Source: Bimastos eiseni (Eukaryota > Annelida > Clitellata > Crassiclitellata > Lumbricidae). Taken from it: a DNA stretch of 64,000 nucleotides. Every line of letters begins with the position of its first letter. Position 1 is the stretch's first letter. The stretch covers positions 33,102,543-33,166,542 of the forward strand of contig OY365811.1 in assembly GCA_959347315.1 (NCBI GenBank), in the 5' to 3' direction. The notes under the pieces were generated by a model. That model worked only from the letters and a program-made list of their open reading frames with translations, made no database searches and had not been told where the DNA came from. The position numbers and the translations under genes are program-made. Shown here in pieces: positions 13,211-22,665 of this stretch.

Positions 13211-14812
13211 AAGAGAGAGAATGAGACAGATAAACTGACAGTTGGTCTGAAACAGACACGGACAGATAGAGACATGCGACAGAGAGCGGCATTTTATAAT
13301 TATGTGTAGTATATTTTGATGATCGATATCCAAGCTATATGCGCTGTTGAATATGAAAAAGTAAACAGTCCACAAGATAGGAGATCAGATTTATTCGTAA
13401 TTCAATCATTCATCTCTGCATTCGTTATAGATAAAAGACACCCGTACGCACGCACACATACACCTACACAACAAACACACCTACACACACATAGGCCTAC
13501 TTACGATCTTCCACTAGAGCATCTTTCATTACTCCCGATCAACCCAATAATCACTTCAATCAAGTTTTTTCTTAGTCGTGGTTAGGCGTGCTCTTGAGTA
13601 GGTTTTTTGATGGAGCGCTATGCGAACTGTCAGAGTGAATGAATGCATATATCGCTAAGAACTTTTGTTACATGTCTGGAAAGATTTATGAAAAATACAA
13701 GGCAATGGAACAGGAATCGCAGACTTAGGTGTATACATGTCAACAGAATCGACCACATTCGGTCTACAGAGACCCAGACCTGACCGAAAGTCAAGTAAAA
13801 GATGTCCAGGAAATGTGAAGATTCTCTCTAAAGAGGAAAGGTTGCAAAAAAACGATTCACAGGTAGGCCTATATTTCGTAGGGAGAAAGAACAGAACATG
13901 ATATTAATGGAGGTGGATGGCGAGGAAATTAAGAGTGTGAGAGAAAGAGGTTAGCATGGCAAAAACGCACTTATCTTACGATGAGTTGTTAACTTGGTAC
14001 AATTTTGTGAATGAAGCTGTCGCTAGAAACTATAAGTGAATGTTGTTAATAATAGTAATAGTGTTTACTCTGATATTTTACTGCGCATGAAGAAACAAAA
14101 ATTGACGCATTTTTTTATTCATTTTGCCATTTTTACCACTTTTACCACACTAAAATGCAAAGTGGATTTTTGCCGGTAAAAATTAGGATTTATACAAGTA
14201 AAAATTCATTTCACGTTACGCCGGAAATCGTTAAAGAGGATGCTAGAAACCATAGTCACCTATAATTATCAGATAGAGCGCTTCAATCAATAAACCTCTG
14301 AAAGCCACTAAACAATTGAACTCAGTGCCCACACGTGGGGCTGCACTTCGTCAACTCGAAATTTATTTAATTGTGATCAGACTTGAGGGGTTTTTAAGCC
14401 ACGTGCGTTGAGGCCACTGAGAGTGGATTCTTTGACCGATATATAATAATAATAATTATGGATGACAGACAGGCCATCAATCATTACTATCTACTTTCAG
14501 TTGCTAACTGCATAGGTCTAACATATTATATATACAGACATTGTTATTTACTTGTGAGAGGTAGACAGACAGAGACAAAGGAACATAGACAGAATGAGAG
14601 AAGAGAGCAGCAAGAGAGAAAGCCGATACAAATAGGAATGCAAAGAAAGGTCACAGATAGACAGACAGCTAGGCAGATATGCAGGGAGAAAGACAGAGAC
14701 AAAGACAAAGAAAAAGAGAGATAGATACGAGGAGAAAAACTGATAACTATGATCGAGATTAAGAGACAAACCACGAAAGGTCATACGGGTAAAACCTTCG
14801 AAAAAACAGACT

Positions 14813-14859
<47 letters not shown>

Positions 14860-17800
14860 TGACAGACGGTCTGGTCTGACCGTCTGTCGTTTGTCCGTAT
14901 GCAAATATTCCAGTCTTCCTCCACAACCAATGAAAAGACCAAGTAATCGATCAAATTAATTGATCAAATTTATCGATCCAATTAAGAGAGGTAGGAAATC
15001 ATCCCTAAGCGTTCAGTTCTGAACAATCGAAGATTATTTGAATTACTCTCTTTTGTTTGCAGTGTAAGCAGCGAAAGACTCCTCGGTCATTAAAGGCGCC
15101 GAAAGTAATTCGTCGGCGCCTATATTCTTCGGACGAAGAGCTTTGTTAATTAGTCGACTTTTAATTATTCGCCACGATTTGCATAATCACCGGGCGTTGT
15201 ATCTAAAGGCCGTCAGGCAAAGTTCAATCCAGGTGTCACAGTGCAATAAAATACGGCGACATACAAGCTTACATACTGACAAACATGAATACAAACAGAC
15301 TAACATGCAAGCAGACAGACAGCGACAGAGACGGGTAAAACTGTTGGCCAAAGTAAAGTATTGTAGTGTACTTGTTATTGCCGGCTTACATATCGCCTCC
15401 CATAGAAAAAAACGGCAGATATTATACCTAGCAGCATTAACCTGGTGTGTCAATTGTCAACTAGTTTTGGCAGCAGTTATTAAGCGGTCACTGATACAGC
15501 ACACTATGCCCTCCATGCCATCATTGCCAAGTCAAGCCATTCAATATTTATGTCCACATTACTTCATCTTCTCTAACTTTACCAAGGCTTAAAAAGCTTA
15601 CCAAACCGACTTCAACTATAGCCTGTTTAAAGAGCCCTATATACCTTTGATTTATTTCATAAACCACAAGCGCTGATGGGAAGCAGTTAATCTCTGGATA
15701 TGCGTACCTTACTGGAATTTGGGCGTTATTTGACGTTCTCATAGAATGTACGTACAATCATCACGAGAACACGATTAGCAACATCGACTGCGGTGGTGTA
15801 GGGCGCACTAAGAGCAGAGCAACCAATCAACCACCAGGTGGTTCTTGTATGAAAATATGGAGCAGTACACATAGCCGTCAATATTATTTAGATGCTCTCA
15901 TCGTTCCAGCTAATGAACACACATCTAAGGAGCCGACTGCCGGAAAAGACAGGCAATCGATTGCCTGTGTAAACACTGAACAGACAGACAAATACAACAG
16001 ACAACATACAACAGACAACATACAACATACACCAGATAAACTTGACACACGCAGGTAAAAAAATATATCTTCGCTCTGCTTCAAGCTCACGTAATTATCA
16101 CCACACTGGTTTTCAACTCCAAAATAAAATCCCATCTCTTCAGAATTCCTCACCATTTCAGTCTTCCAACCCATATCGTTCCAAACAAAACCCCGTTTAG
16201 CAGTTCCTCTGTCTTAAAAGATTCCCTGGTTTCTGTGGACAAGCAGGCAGAACACTAAACAACCCTCGTGAATAAGCCTATGCCCTGCTCTTAAGTTAGA
16301 TTAGAGCATTGGAAATGTTGAGTTTACGATTACAATGATATTTGTACCACATTAATCATGCTGCTACTCTTATAGAAATTACATAAAGGTGTGTCCGACA
16401 AGCATATATATAAAGCTTTTCGACTGAGGCGCATTCTGGCGCAGCCATCATCTGGTGGTTGTCCACAGCTGGAGGAACACAGCAATCAAACAATAGGATG
16501 CAAGTAGTAAGGTTCACCCCTCAATTTGCGTTGGCACTCAGAGATGTCCTGGCATTTCAGCGATGATCACGCTCGTGAATAAGCTGGTGCCCTGCGATTT
16601 AGAAGTCTGGAGATCACTATTACGATTAACCTGGGCCGCGATGCTTGACGTCAATGTCGTTGATCAGTAAATATAACAAAACACAACACAATATAACATA
16701 ACAACATAACACAGTATAACGTAACAATATAACACAACATAACACAACATAACAAAACATAACACAATATAACATAACAACATAACACAATATAACGTAA
16801 CAATATAACACAACATAACACAACATAACACAATATAACATAACAACATAACACAATATAACGTAACAATATAACACAACATAACACAACATAACAAAAC
16901 ATAACACAATATAACATAACACAACATAACAAAACATAACACAATATAGCATAACACAACATAACAAAACCTAACATAACAAAACATAACATAATATAAC
17001 ATAACAACATTAACACAATATAACAAAACAACATAACTTAACGCAACGTAACGAGTGGCGCTTTAGAAATTCTCGAACCTACGATGAGGATTCTGATCTG
17101 AGTCCAACCTTATCTAGTGACTTCCATAGAGTCATTATAATGGTGCAGAAAGCATCGGTCACTATATATAGTCTCTTCAATTGTAATTCTCTCAAGTAAA
17201 TCGTGGTCGTCTTCAAACTTGTCAAGGAATTGGACTTCCAGGGTTCAAAGGTCAACGGACTGACATCGTACTGCAGGTGCTCAAGAATGACGTTGCTGGG
17301 TAAATAGATGATATTAAATTGGTAAAGGATGAAACCAGATGATTGATGGCTAAGAGCGACCCCTATTGGTGTGTTGGTGGCCAAAATGACCCATAAGTTA
17401 TAATACTGTTGTTGACTAGGGATGACCGATCGACAGACATATGGCTGCAGTAGGACAAACAGTGTCCTAAGAATACGGGTCCACAGGTGAGCATTGACGA
17501 ACTTCCGCCCTCTCTGAACAGGTGAGAGAGACTGTTTAGATTGAAAGGCATCCGACTCGTTTATGGATCTGCATGACTACAAATTGGAGTTGCTCTCACC
17601 TCGATCCGCCCAGAACGCCTACTTATTAGGACGGACACGTGTATTCTGAGTAGTTTATGCTTCGAATAGTTGTGCATCAAAAGACTATTTATGAGGCGCC
17701 TTCAAACACATGCTCCTTCATTAGACACTCTGTGTGTTCTGGTCGTATTAGTTTCAGAGTCAATAAGACTTTCCAGTCCAACCCTCTTAGGTCGAATAAC

Positions 17801-20065
17801 AGTTCATAGACGGTTAATGCGTTTTCCCTCATACCTCTGCGTTGGTTTCGAATCCTAGTGCGTTATTGTGCGTTATTGTCTCCAGATCATTATATAAAGA
17901 GATTGACCAGTGTGTTATTAATGCTAGCTGCTTTTAATGACCACTGTCACTCACTGTAAGTAGTTCGGCGTTATTGTCAGATTATGTTATTTCTAAATTT
18001 ACGAATATCATCATAAATCCGTGTGATCACAAAGCAATTAACGACTGTCCGTTTAGTAGCTGTCATTGCAATTTAACAAACACGCAGTAACAAACTTAGC
18101 TGTAATCTGAGGACTCGCGATGAATGATTCATGCGATAGATAACAAGATTACCTTACTTTTCCTTTACTTTGCTTCACCTCCGCAGTTCTACCAACTTCA
18201 ACATCATCTTATTAGACCTTACCTGGCCGAGTCTATCTTTACATTACTTCACCTTCATATACAATATCCTACATTGCTTTATCTAACCTTCATTTTTCGT
18301 CACACCTGACTTGACCTAATCTTAGTCTACCTTACATTGCCTAACCTAACTGGACCTTAATTTTACTTTCTTATCGAACTTACCTAGTCTCATCTGACCT
18401 TACCAGAGCTTACTTTGATTTCACTCACCGTCTTTAGCCTACCTCAAGAAATTTATCACAACTTACCTGACCTGACCTGACCTTATCCGCCCTTGACCGT
18501 AATTAACATACCTGGCATCACTTTCCGTACTTTCACTTGCCTACTCATGCCAGACCTTAACTTTCTAATTTACATATGTTACCTAATCTTGATATATTTT
18601 TTATGATTTGACTTGACCTCGTTTTAATTGAGTTGACCTTATCTAAACTCCTTACCTCTCACCGTACCCTACGTTAGCCTTACATTCACTTATCGAACAC
18701 TTCCTCGTCTTATTTTGTCTAACGTGACGTCATCGGAACTGACCATACCATTCGATCCTTACCTCTTTAGTTTATTTCTGATCCAATAGAACATGGCGGA
18801 ATCGTTCAATATAGGGAGCAGCGGCGCGTACAGGGTGTGCTTTTATGGTATTAATGGCCGAACGTCGCTGTTGAGATAAATCCTTTGAGTACAACAAATT
18901 TTCCAAGGAACCCTATTATAGTATTGTTGGATGCGTCTTATGGTAATGGGTTTTGAAAGGTCAGAATAGGTTCACACCCATCTTGTTATTATCGTCTACT
19001 CATCCAACACTCATTTAAGTGTCCTGCTAACTAAATACCCATTTCTCATGCATGGAGCAGGTGCGCGACTTGCTCTCTCAAGTCTCCACAGCTGTCATTA
19101 TTGCGTCATGCTCCTCCACCATTCTCTGCTCAAAGGAGACGTTTTAAATTAGCGCTCTCAGGTCGCATGCACTGACGCTTATTGCCATACTTACTTCGTT
19201 GATAATTTTCCACGGAAGGGATCAGTTCAATCATTGACGTCTTCGAATTTAAGCGTAGAATGGAAGACGACGATGTTATTAGCATCGATTATAGATTGAT
19301 AGATTGGTCGTTCATCAGCCAAGACAGCGATGAATGCATCCGTTGAAGAATTAAATGATTCTCTTGACTCTCTTTCTCGTCAGTTTATGCTGTGACAGTG
19401 TGGATACTTCTCACTTCGTAGCTATTTGTTCTGGCGAGTTTAAAAAAAACTAGAATTCGCTTTTTTACAGTTTAGTATTCGACGCATTTCTTAAGACTTT
19501 TCTTATTACTTGATTTCGTTCCCTTCCAACCATCCTCTCACCCACCTATCCACCCATCCATCCATCCATCCATCCATCCATCCATCCACCCATCCATCCA
19601 TCCATCCATCCATCCATCCATCCATCCATCCATCCATCCATCCATCCATTCATCCATCTGTCCGCTCGTCCGTACATCAATTCATCCATTGGTCTATCCA
19701 TCCATTCACCCTCCGACCCTTCCAACCGCCCACCCACCCTAACCCAACCCCCCAAAACCACACCCATCCCGCCACCCATCCACCCACTGAGTCAATGGGC
19801 TATCGGTTTATACGTGAATCACAGTAAATAACAGAGCTAATAGGCATACAGATAGCTGAGCATCAAATCACAGCGCTTTGGACAGGTCGCTGCCACGGAG
19901 GAGATGTACCCCTACGCGGAGGATATTTACCATTGGAAGAAGGAGATTAAACCCTAAAAGGGGAGACTTACCCCTGAGTGCGGTGAGCTGTACGTCGGGC
20001 AACGTCACTGCCACTGGACTGACGCAGCCGAATAACATCAGCAACAAATGAGGAAAGGAAAACAT
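5875..20065 (-). CDS. Secreted F5/8C-F5/8C-fucolectin (FTP) lectin-like protein, 10-exon gene
   Basis: Join of minus-strand exons 19972-20065, 12613-12818, 11766-11888, 11051-11189, 10480-10620, 9023-9195, 8472-8616, 7607-7654, 6506-6751 and 5875-6149. Exon lengths sum to 1590, giving 529 residues plus TGA. Intron phases in order are 1,0,0,1,1,0,1,1,1 and every junction keeps frame. Domains: signal peptide (about 1-22); F5/8 type C domain 1 (33-186, bracketed by C33 and C186); F5/8C domain 2 (189-337, C189 and C337); linker with C343 and C356; FTP domain (359-528) ending in the family's typical LCEVQVYE. Known of the families: F5/8C and FTP are related jelly-roll beta-sandwich folds that bind glycans or membranes. 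Inference: an extracellular carbohydrate-binding or recognition protein, perhaps in innate immunity or adhesion. An extra phase 1-1 exon could hide in the 7.2-kb first intron. No AATAAA on the coding strand is seen within about 1.2 kb after the stop; the first lies at 4612-4617. Confidence 0.85.
6150..6505 (-). promoter_or_regulatory. Lectin intron 9 with (CU)n/(CA)n tract in the transcript
   Basis: Plus-strand (GT)n at 6402-6431, (GA)n at 6434-6460 and (CAGAGA)n at 6461-6498 read as CU-rich then CA-rich RNA just after the exon 9 donor. Known: CU tracts bind PTB-type proteins and CA tracts bind hnRNP L, both splicing regulators. A regulatory role here is inference. Confidence 0.4.
6506..6751 (-). 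CDS. Lectin exon 9: FTP (fucolectin) domain, N-terminal half
   Basis: 246 bases, phase 1 on both sides; acceptor ATAAAG, donor GTAAGC (6500-6505). It encodes residues 358-438: [12 protein letters not shown]..., [27 protein letters not shown] and VIVTWQ. NVAL-x-K, A-x-RAVDG-x-TD, SC and W-x-VDLG are hallmark FTP motifs. C402 is the usual fold cysteine. The histidine normally two residues after it is leucine here. The donor abuts an AG/AC microsatellite. Confidence 0.88.
7188..7285 (-). repeat. SINE family A, 3' part with (AAGT)n tail
   Basis: The reverse complement reads GGCGAGGGAGAGGACTGGCC, then ACCCGCCCTCATGTGCCGAG and ACTAAGAAACTG, matching the body of the copy at 9697-9925. It ends in an AAGT tetranucleotide run, a plausible SINE tail. 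It lies in lectin intron 8. Confidence 0.6.
7607..7654 (-). CDS. Lectin exon 8: short two-cysteine linker
   Basis: A 48-base exon, phase 1 on both sides, between acceptor CTGTTGCAG and donor GTAAGT (7601-7606). It encodes [16 protein letters not shown] (residues 341-356), two cysteines 13 residues apart that probably form their own small loop joining the second discoidin domain to the FTP domain. It can be skipped without changing frame. I do not recognise it as a named domain. Confidence 0.75.
7871..7938. repeat. 15-bp minisatellite in intron 8
   Basis: The unit ACTAACAGTCTGACA is repeated about 4.4 times; the last copy carries two substitutions (ACTAACAATCTAACA). Confidence 0.9.
8472..8616 (-). 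CDS. Lectin exon 7: F5/8C domain 2, C-terminal part
   Basis: 145 bases, phase 0 in (acceptor TTAATTAACAG) and phase 1 out (AAA G|GTTAGA). It encodes residues 293-340: [15 protein letters not shown], then [13 protein letters not shown] and [14 protein letters not shown]337 closes the second discoidin domain. The exon is too short to be spotted as an open frame alone but is unmistakable by motif. Confidence 0.9.
9023..9195 (-). CDS. Lectin exon 6: F5/8C domain 2, middle part
   Basis: 173 bases, phase 1 in (acceptor GTTGTGCAG) and phase 0 out (AAG|GTATCA). It encodes residues 236-292, with [38 protein letters not shown] and ending AAHLDIK. This is the W-x-x-FDVG ... ITGL-x-T-x-GRG ... WVTKF core of an F5/8C domain. 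Unlike domain 1, the WLQ strand and the TGL strand are on one exon. Confidence 0.9.
9290..9580. repeat. (GTAG/GTAA)n degenerate array in lectin intron 5
   Basis: Nearly 300 bases of GTAG, GTAA and GCAG tetranucleotides. The 120-codon minus-strand frame across it is a repeat artefact. Confidence 0.9.
9697..9925 (+). mobile_element. tRNA-derived SINE, family A (best copy)
   Basis: The head contains a box A-like TTGGTTAGCGTGCTGG and a box B-like GGGTTCAAATCC at tRNA spacing, followed by a body with TTTCTGCCTCATCTG, GGCGAGGGAGAGG and GAGGCTAAGAAATG. The acceptor stem does not fold as a tRNA, so this is a SINE. Related copies lie at 721-895, 7188-7285 (minus) and 34848-34920 (minus). It sits in lectin intron 5, antisense to the gene. 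Confidence 0.75.
10170..10474. repeat. (ATGG/ATGA)n array at the exon 5 donor
   Basis: About 300 bases of ATGG/ATGA/GTGG tetranucleotides running up to the splice donor of lectin exon 5. Confidence 0.9.
10480..10620 (-). CDS. Lectin exon 5: F5/8C domain 2, N-terminal part
   Basis: 141 bases, phase 1 in (acceptor TTATCAG) and phase 1 out (donor GTAAAT at 10474-10479). It encodes residues 189-234: [20 protein letters not shown], then a stretch with [11 protein letters not shown] and NGWCSKIDN. The cysteine opening, PLG and ASS motifs match an F5/8C start. The donor abuts a long (ATGG/ATGA)n array in intron 5, so repeat-length change there lies right beside a splice site. Confidence 0.85.
11051..11189 (-). 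CDS. Lectin exon 4: F5/8C domain 1, C-terminal part
   Basis: 139 bases, phase 0 in and phase 1 out (CAA G|GTATCA). It encodes residues 142-187: VFEGNANS..., [13 protein letters not shown], then MRVEIIGCQ. The ARFIRF...H/W...MRVE-x-x-GC ending is the canonical F5/8C C-terminus, with C186 closing the domain. A SINE-like repeat (family B) sits about 80 bases upstream in the intron. Confidence 0.9.
11266..11372 (+). repeat. SINE-like family B copy in lectin intron 3
   Basis: CAGTTTAACGAAACTGTGAT, then AACAATGATCATCAGAGTCG, CCCTCC, TTGGGACTGGCATGCAGTG. It shares its order with copies at 28.8, 31.9, 43.4, 46.7 and 47.9 kb. Confidence 0.65.
11766..11888 (-). CDS. Lectin exon 3: F5/8C domain 1, middle part
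   Basis: 123 bases, phase 0 on both sides, acceptor CAG-type after a T-rich stretch and ideal donor GTAAGT (11760-11765). It encodes residues 101-141: [19 protein letters not shown] followed by a strand ending in DLYGNQR. The TGVMTQGRG...WVTSF segment is one of the most recognisable F5/8C signatures. It is separated from exon 2 by a 724-base intron that holds an antisense LINE tail. Confidence 0.9.
12084..12412 (+). mobile_element. LINE (RTE/Jockey-like) reverse-transcriptase ORF tail
   Basis: Open frame 12102-12380 encodes RRIGFRENL..., [15 protein letters not shown], then [13 protein letters not shown] and a C-terminus with [13 protein letters not shown]. This is the typical RxxxLGxVxRM...RGRPxxxWxDD...W ending of a LINE endonuclease/RT polyprotein. 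The stop is followed by a TGAT tetranucleotide tail (12392-12410). It is 5'-truncated and lies antisense in lectin intron 2, so it is not a host gene. Confidence 0.85.
12613..12818 (-). CDS. Lectin exon 2: F5/8C domain 1, N-terminal part
   Basis: 206 bases, phase 1 in and phase 0 out. The acceptor follows a T/G-rich tract ending in AG; the donor is AAG|GTAGAC. It encodes residues 33-100 starting CDHSGPLGM, then [25 protein letters not shown] and LQVDLG. These are the start, the ASS motif and the W-x-x-x-DLG strand typical of discoidin/F5/8C domains. C33 should pair with C186 in exon 4. Two further cysteines (in GCHERY and SWCAKY) are extra to the usual pair. Confidence 0.88.
13122..13213. repeat. 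(TG)n(GA)n compound microsatellite
   Basis: TG-rich tract to about 13168, then (GA)n to about 13205. It lies in lectin intron 1. Confidence 0.9.
14811..14888. repeat. (CAGA)n ending in an 11-bp perfect hairpin
   Basis: CAGA units end in GACAGACGGTC (14861-14871), a 6-base loop, then GACCGTCTGTC (14878-14888). Confidence 0.85.
16262..16345 (+). repeat. Dispersed repeat family C, copy 1
   Basis: CTCGTGAATAAGCCTATGCC, CTGCTC, then TTGAGTTTACGATTACAAT. It aligns with 16566-16632 and 20609-20690. Confidence 0.6.
16566..16632 (+). repeat. Dispersed repeat family C, copy 2
   Basis: GCTCGTGAATAAGCTGGTGC, CCTGCGATTTAGAAGT, ATTACGATTAA. It ends next to the pentanucleotide array. Confidence 0.6.
16673..17043. 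repeat. ATAAC/ACAAC pentanucleotide satellite with higher-order periodicity
   Basis: About 370 bases built from AACAC, AACAT and ATAAC pentamers. A longer block containing TAACAACATAACACA-TATAACGTAACAATATAACA recurs three times at roughly 65-75-base spacing. Confidence 0.9.
18145..18750. repeat. Decayed ACCTT/ACCTA/ACCTG pentamer array
   Basis: About 600 bases that are strongly pyrimidine-biased on the plus strand, with recurrent ACCTTA, CCTAACCTAAC and TTACCTGACCTGACCTGACC at 5-base spacing, heavily mutated. No coding signal. Confidence 0.6.
19543..19660. repeat. (CATC)n microsatellite
   Basis: About 25 CATC units with a few variants. It lies just downstream of lectin exon 1 in transcript order. 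Confidence 0.92.
19972..20065 (-). CDS. Lectin exon 1: start codon and signal peptide
   Basis: The ATG at 20065 opens a 31-codon stretch beginning [14 protein letters not shown], a short N-region followed by a hydrophobic core: a typical secretory signal. It ends in phase 1 at an ideal donor, GTAAGT (19966-19971). An upstream in-frame ATG (20098) would add 11 residues before the hydrophobic core; I prefer the internal ATG because it gives a classical signal peptide. The phase-1 end matches the phase-1 acceptor of the first discoidin exon 7.2 kb away and gives an alanine followed by the domain's first cysteine. The link is inferred from phase, strand and signal-peptide logic, not from a transcript. 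Confidence 0.68.
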
Positions 20066-20608
20066 CGGATGACGATATCTAAAACCAAACCACAACATAT
20101 CATATTAACCATGCCACGTGCCTTCGTGTACCTAATGGCATTCATTTAGGCGCATTTTACGACAATGTTGACGACGAGAGGCTCCTTTTTCTGAAACACC
20201 TATGATGATGATTGGCATCGTCATCGTTATCATCAGCAACAACAATATGATGATGATGATAATGATAATGGTGATGTTCATCCTTATGCTATCACCAGAA
20301 TCAACATGATCTTTGTCAGAAGCAGTAACTTCTCCTCCAAATAATCATCAGCTAATTTATTTTAGTACATTTGGTTGGCATCTTACAAAGCTAGATCAAA
20401 GTTTCGGCTCCCGTACAAGCAACAAAACAAAAGAATTCGCAGCTTGCAAGCAGAATCGCTCAGTCTCATCTCATTATAAGAGGTTTCAACCTAGAGGAAT
20501 AGGAGGTCTGAACTCTGAAGTCTCAACTGAAGTCTGCGAGGAGTTGTTTTTAATCGATCAACCGAAAATTCTGAAGCAGTCTCTAAGTATCTCTTTGACA
20601 CACGCAGC

Positions 20609-20690
20609 GCTCGTGAATAAGCCGGTGCCCAGAGCCTAGCTTCAGAGTTGCGCTTTAGAAGTTTTAGGTTTACGATTACAATTACAATTC
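20609..20690 (+). repeat. Dispersed repeat family C, copy 3
   Basis: GCTCGTGAATAAGCCGGTGC, GCGCTTTAGAAGTTTTAGG, TTTACGATTACAATT: the clearest member of the family. Confidence 0.65.
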
Positions 20691-20740
20691 GTCAAGAGCA
20701 GAAACGCTACAAATCTATAGTCAACACTTATAAATAAACA

Positions 20741-21044
20741 CATAGACACAGACATAGACACAGACATAGACACAGACATAGACACAGACATAGACACAGA
20801 CATAGACACAGACATAGACACAGACATAGACACAGACATAGACACAGACATAGACACAGACATAGACACAGACATAGACACAGACATAGACACAGACATA
20901 GACACAGACATAGACACAGACATAGACACAGACATAGACACAGACATAGACACAGACATAGACACAGACATAGACACAGACATAGACACAGACATAGACA
21001 CAGACATAGACACAGACATAGACACAGACATAGACACAGACATA
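20741..21044. repeat. 12-bp minisatellite, about 25 copies
   Basis: The unit CATAGACACAGA is repeated essentially without variation for about 304 bases. The long minus-strand frames here (109-179 codons) are repeat artefacts. Confidence 0.97.
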
Positions 21045-22402
21045 TGGACAGATACAATAACGCATAGCATTATACGTACGACCATGAATACATGTAGACA
21101 CATAACAGCACATAAAATACAGACATAATCCAACTAAAACCTGAAAAATTCCACAGCACCCATTGTACAAGGAAACGCTCAATGCATCAAACAAACAATC
21201 CGCAGTTGCACCACAAACCCCTTCCTCGTCTGTCGTCATCCGATCGCTATTCGAGACCACGAAGGTTTCTTCTTGTTGTAAAAATCAGATTTTCCCCGGA
21301 GATCCGGAGTAAATGGATCCTATAATTATAGGATGTTTATAGGATGATACGATATTTAATGTAGGTTCCCTGCTGGGTGCAGGTTGTTCACCTTTGAAAG
21401 AATAATGGCCAAAAAGTATACGTTGGCTAAAAAGTTTCCATTTGTGAACTTCAACAGTCCCCCTCCCTCTCGTGGCTGAATAATGCACAGACACACACAC
21501 ACAGCTAAATTTGTGAGTGTCACTGTTGTCCCCATTTACGTTCAACAATGAAGTCTGCACAATGATTCTTCAAAGTCTGAAAGAGACGTTCCATTCCACA
21601 AGCCTCACTCTAACAGGCAGACCATCTATAGGTCTATCGCATAATAGCATAAAATGCCAGGCATGCATACATTACAGCAGTTCAAAAGTATGCCAGCTTT
21701 TTATAATATCTATTGAAAGAACCACTCTTTTTGCTTACTGGTCTATAAGTTTGCACATGGACCCAATAAAAAAGGATCGTCTTTGATGCGATAGTCTTAG
21801 ATCCTTATCTGGCATTGTAACTCATAATTTTATTTTCAGGCAATAAATCTTGTTTAAATGAACCTACGTATTAAAAATAGGACACATATCGGTCTATATA
21901 ATGGATACATAATTATAGTTTTATATGAAATATGAACTCCAAAGCACGCGTAACGGACACTGTCGTAAATGCACGAATGGAGACTAATTGTCAAGAAAGA
22001 CACATTTAAGACACATTCAAGACACGCGCCGTTGATAAGGCGTTGAACTGGGAGAGAGACCCTAAAGAAACCTAGATTATAGACACGCTCTGCCTATTTC
22101 AAAACGGCCTATAATAATTTGAACAAGAACCAAACCTTCACGCCGAATATCAACCTGCTATTGTTATTGCTCGCTGCGTCAGCTGAGAGTGGTACCTTCC
22201 GTTCCTTTCCCAGTGGCGTACGCTGCCTTAACACCTGTCCACGCCATCGTTGTTCCCCTCTTGAATATTGCAGCGCCCTCTACCTGCGTGTGGGTCCCTC
22301 GGTGGCTGGGGTTGGGTTTTTGTATCGGGCTTTGCGAAGGGCTAATTGATGAAATCCCAAGTTTCGACCATGAGACGTCCTGCATTGACTCAGTTTCCTT
22401 CC
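21045..22402. other. Intergenic, no supported gene
   Basis: AT-rich, with only short frames and no recognisable domains. An imperfect palindrome (GGATCCTATAATTATAGGAT) lies near 21316-21335. Confidence 0.45.
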
Positions 22403-22665
22403 CTCAGCGGTTCACTGTATACCGGATCCCTGCTTTGGTTTGGCGCTGCCTCACGAGTGTGGCCCCTATTTACATGTACCTACAAGAACACTGCCGCTCT
22501 ACTCTGAGCGCCCAGCATCATGGTTCTCTCCGCTCTTCTAAGCAGGCTGAGCTTTTTGCTTCACCAGATCGCAAATCTCTATCATGAATCGCAGTACCTT
22601 TTCCGTTGCTGATCCTGCAATCTGGAATGGGCTCCATGTGGCCTAATGCCCATAGTCATTGACCA
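22403..22665 (+). pseudogene. LINE reverse-transcriptase C-terminal fragment, frameshifted
   Basis: One frame gives ALVWRCLTSVAPIYM (compare the LVWRCL-x-x-x-AP-x-Y motif of LINE RTs) and ends at a stop near 22587. A second frame from 22584 gives NRSTFSVADPAIWNGL, the FSV-x-x-P-x-IWN-x-L motif. Both are diagnostic of non-LTR retrotransposon ORF2 ends, here broken by a frameshift. Confidence 0.75.

Larger units (their letters stand above)
12819..19971 (-). other. Lectin intron 1, satellite- and SINE-rich
   Basis: This 7.15-kb interval separates the signal-peptide exon from the first discoidin exon. I scanned the minus strand for phase 1-1 exons with domain motifs and found none convincing. 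It holds CAGA/AC microsatellites, the 16.7-17.0 kb pentanucleotide array, three family C copies or fragments (16262-16345, 16566-16632, and possibly 17050-17095) and the decayed pyrimidine array at 18.1-18.7 kb. A minus-strand frame at 17079-17384 (101 codons) is unassigned. Confidence 0.5.

Noticed and set aside
20642..21260. Frames of 109-179 codons with Val/Cys/Tyr or Met/Ser/Val repeats
   Set aside because: They are generated by the 12-bp minisatellite. All frames are open, so this gives no coding evidence.
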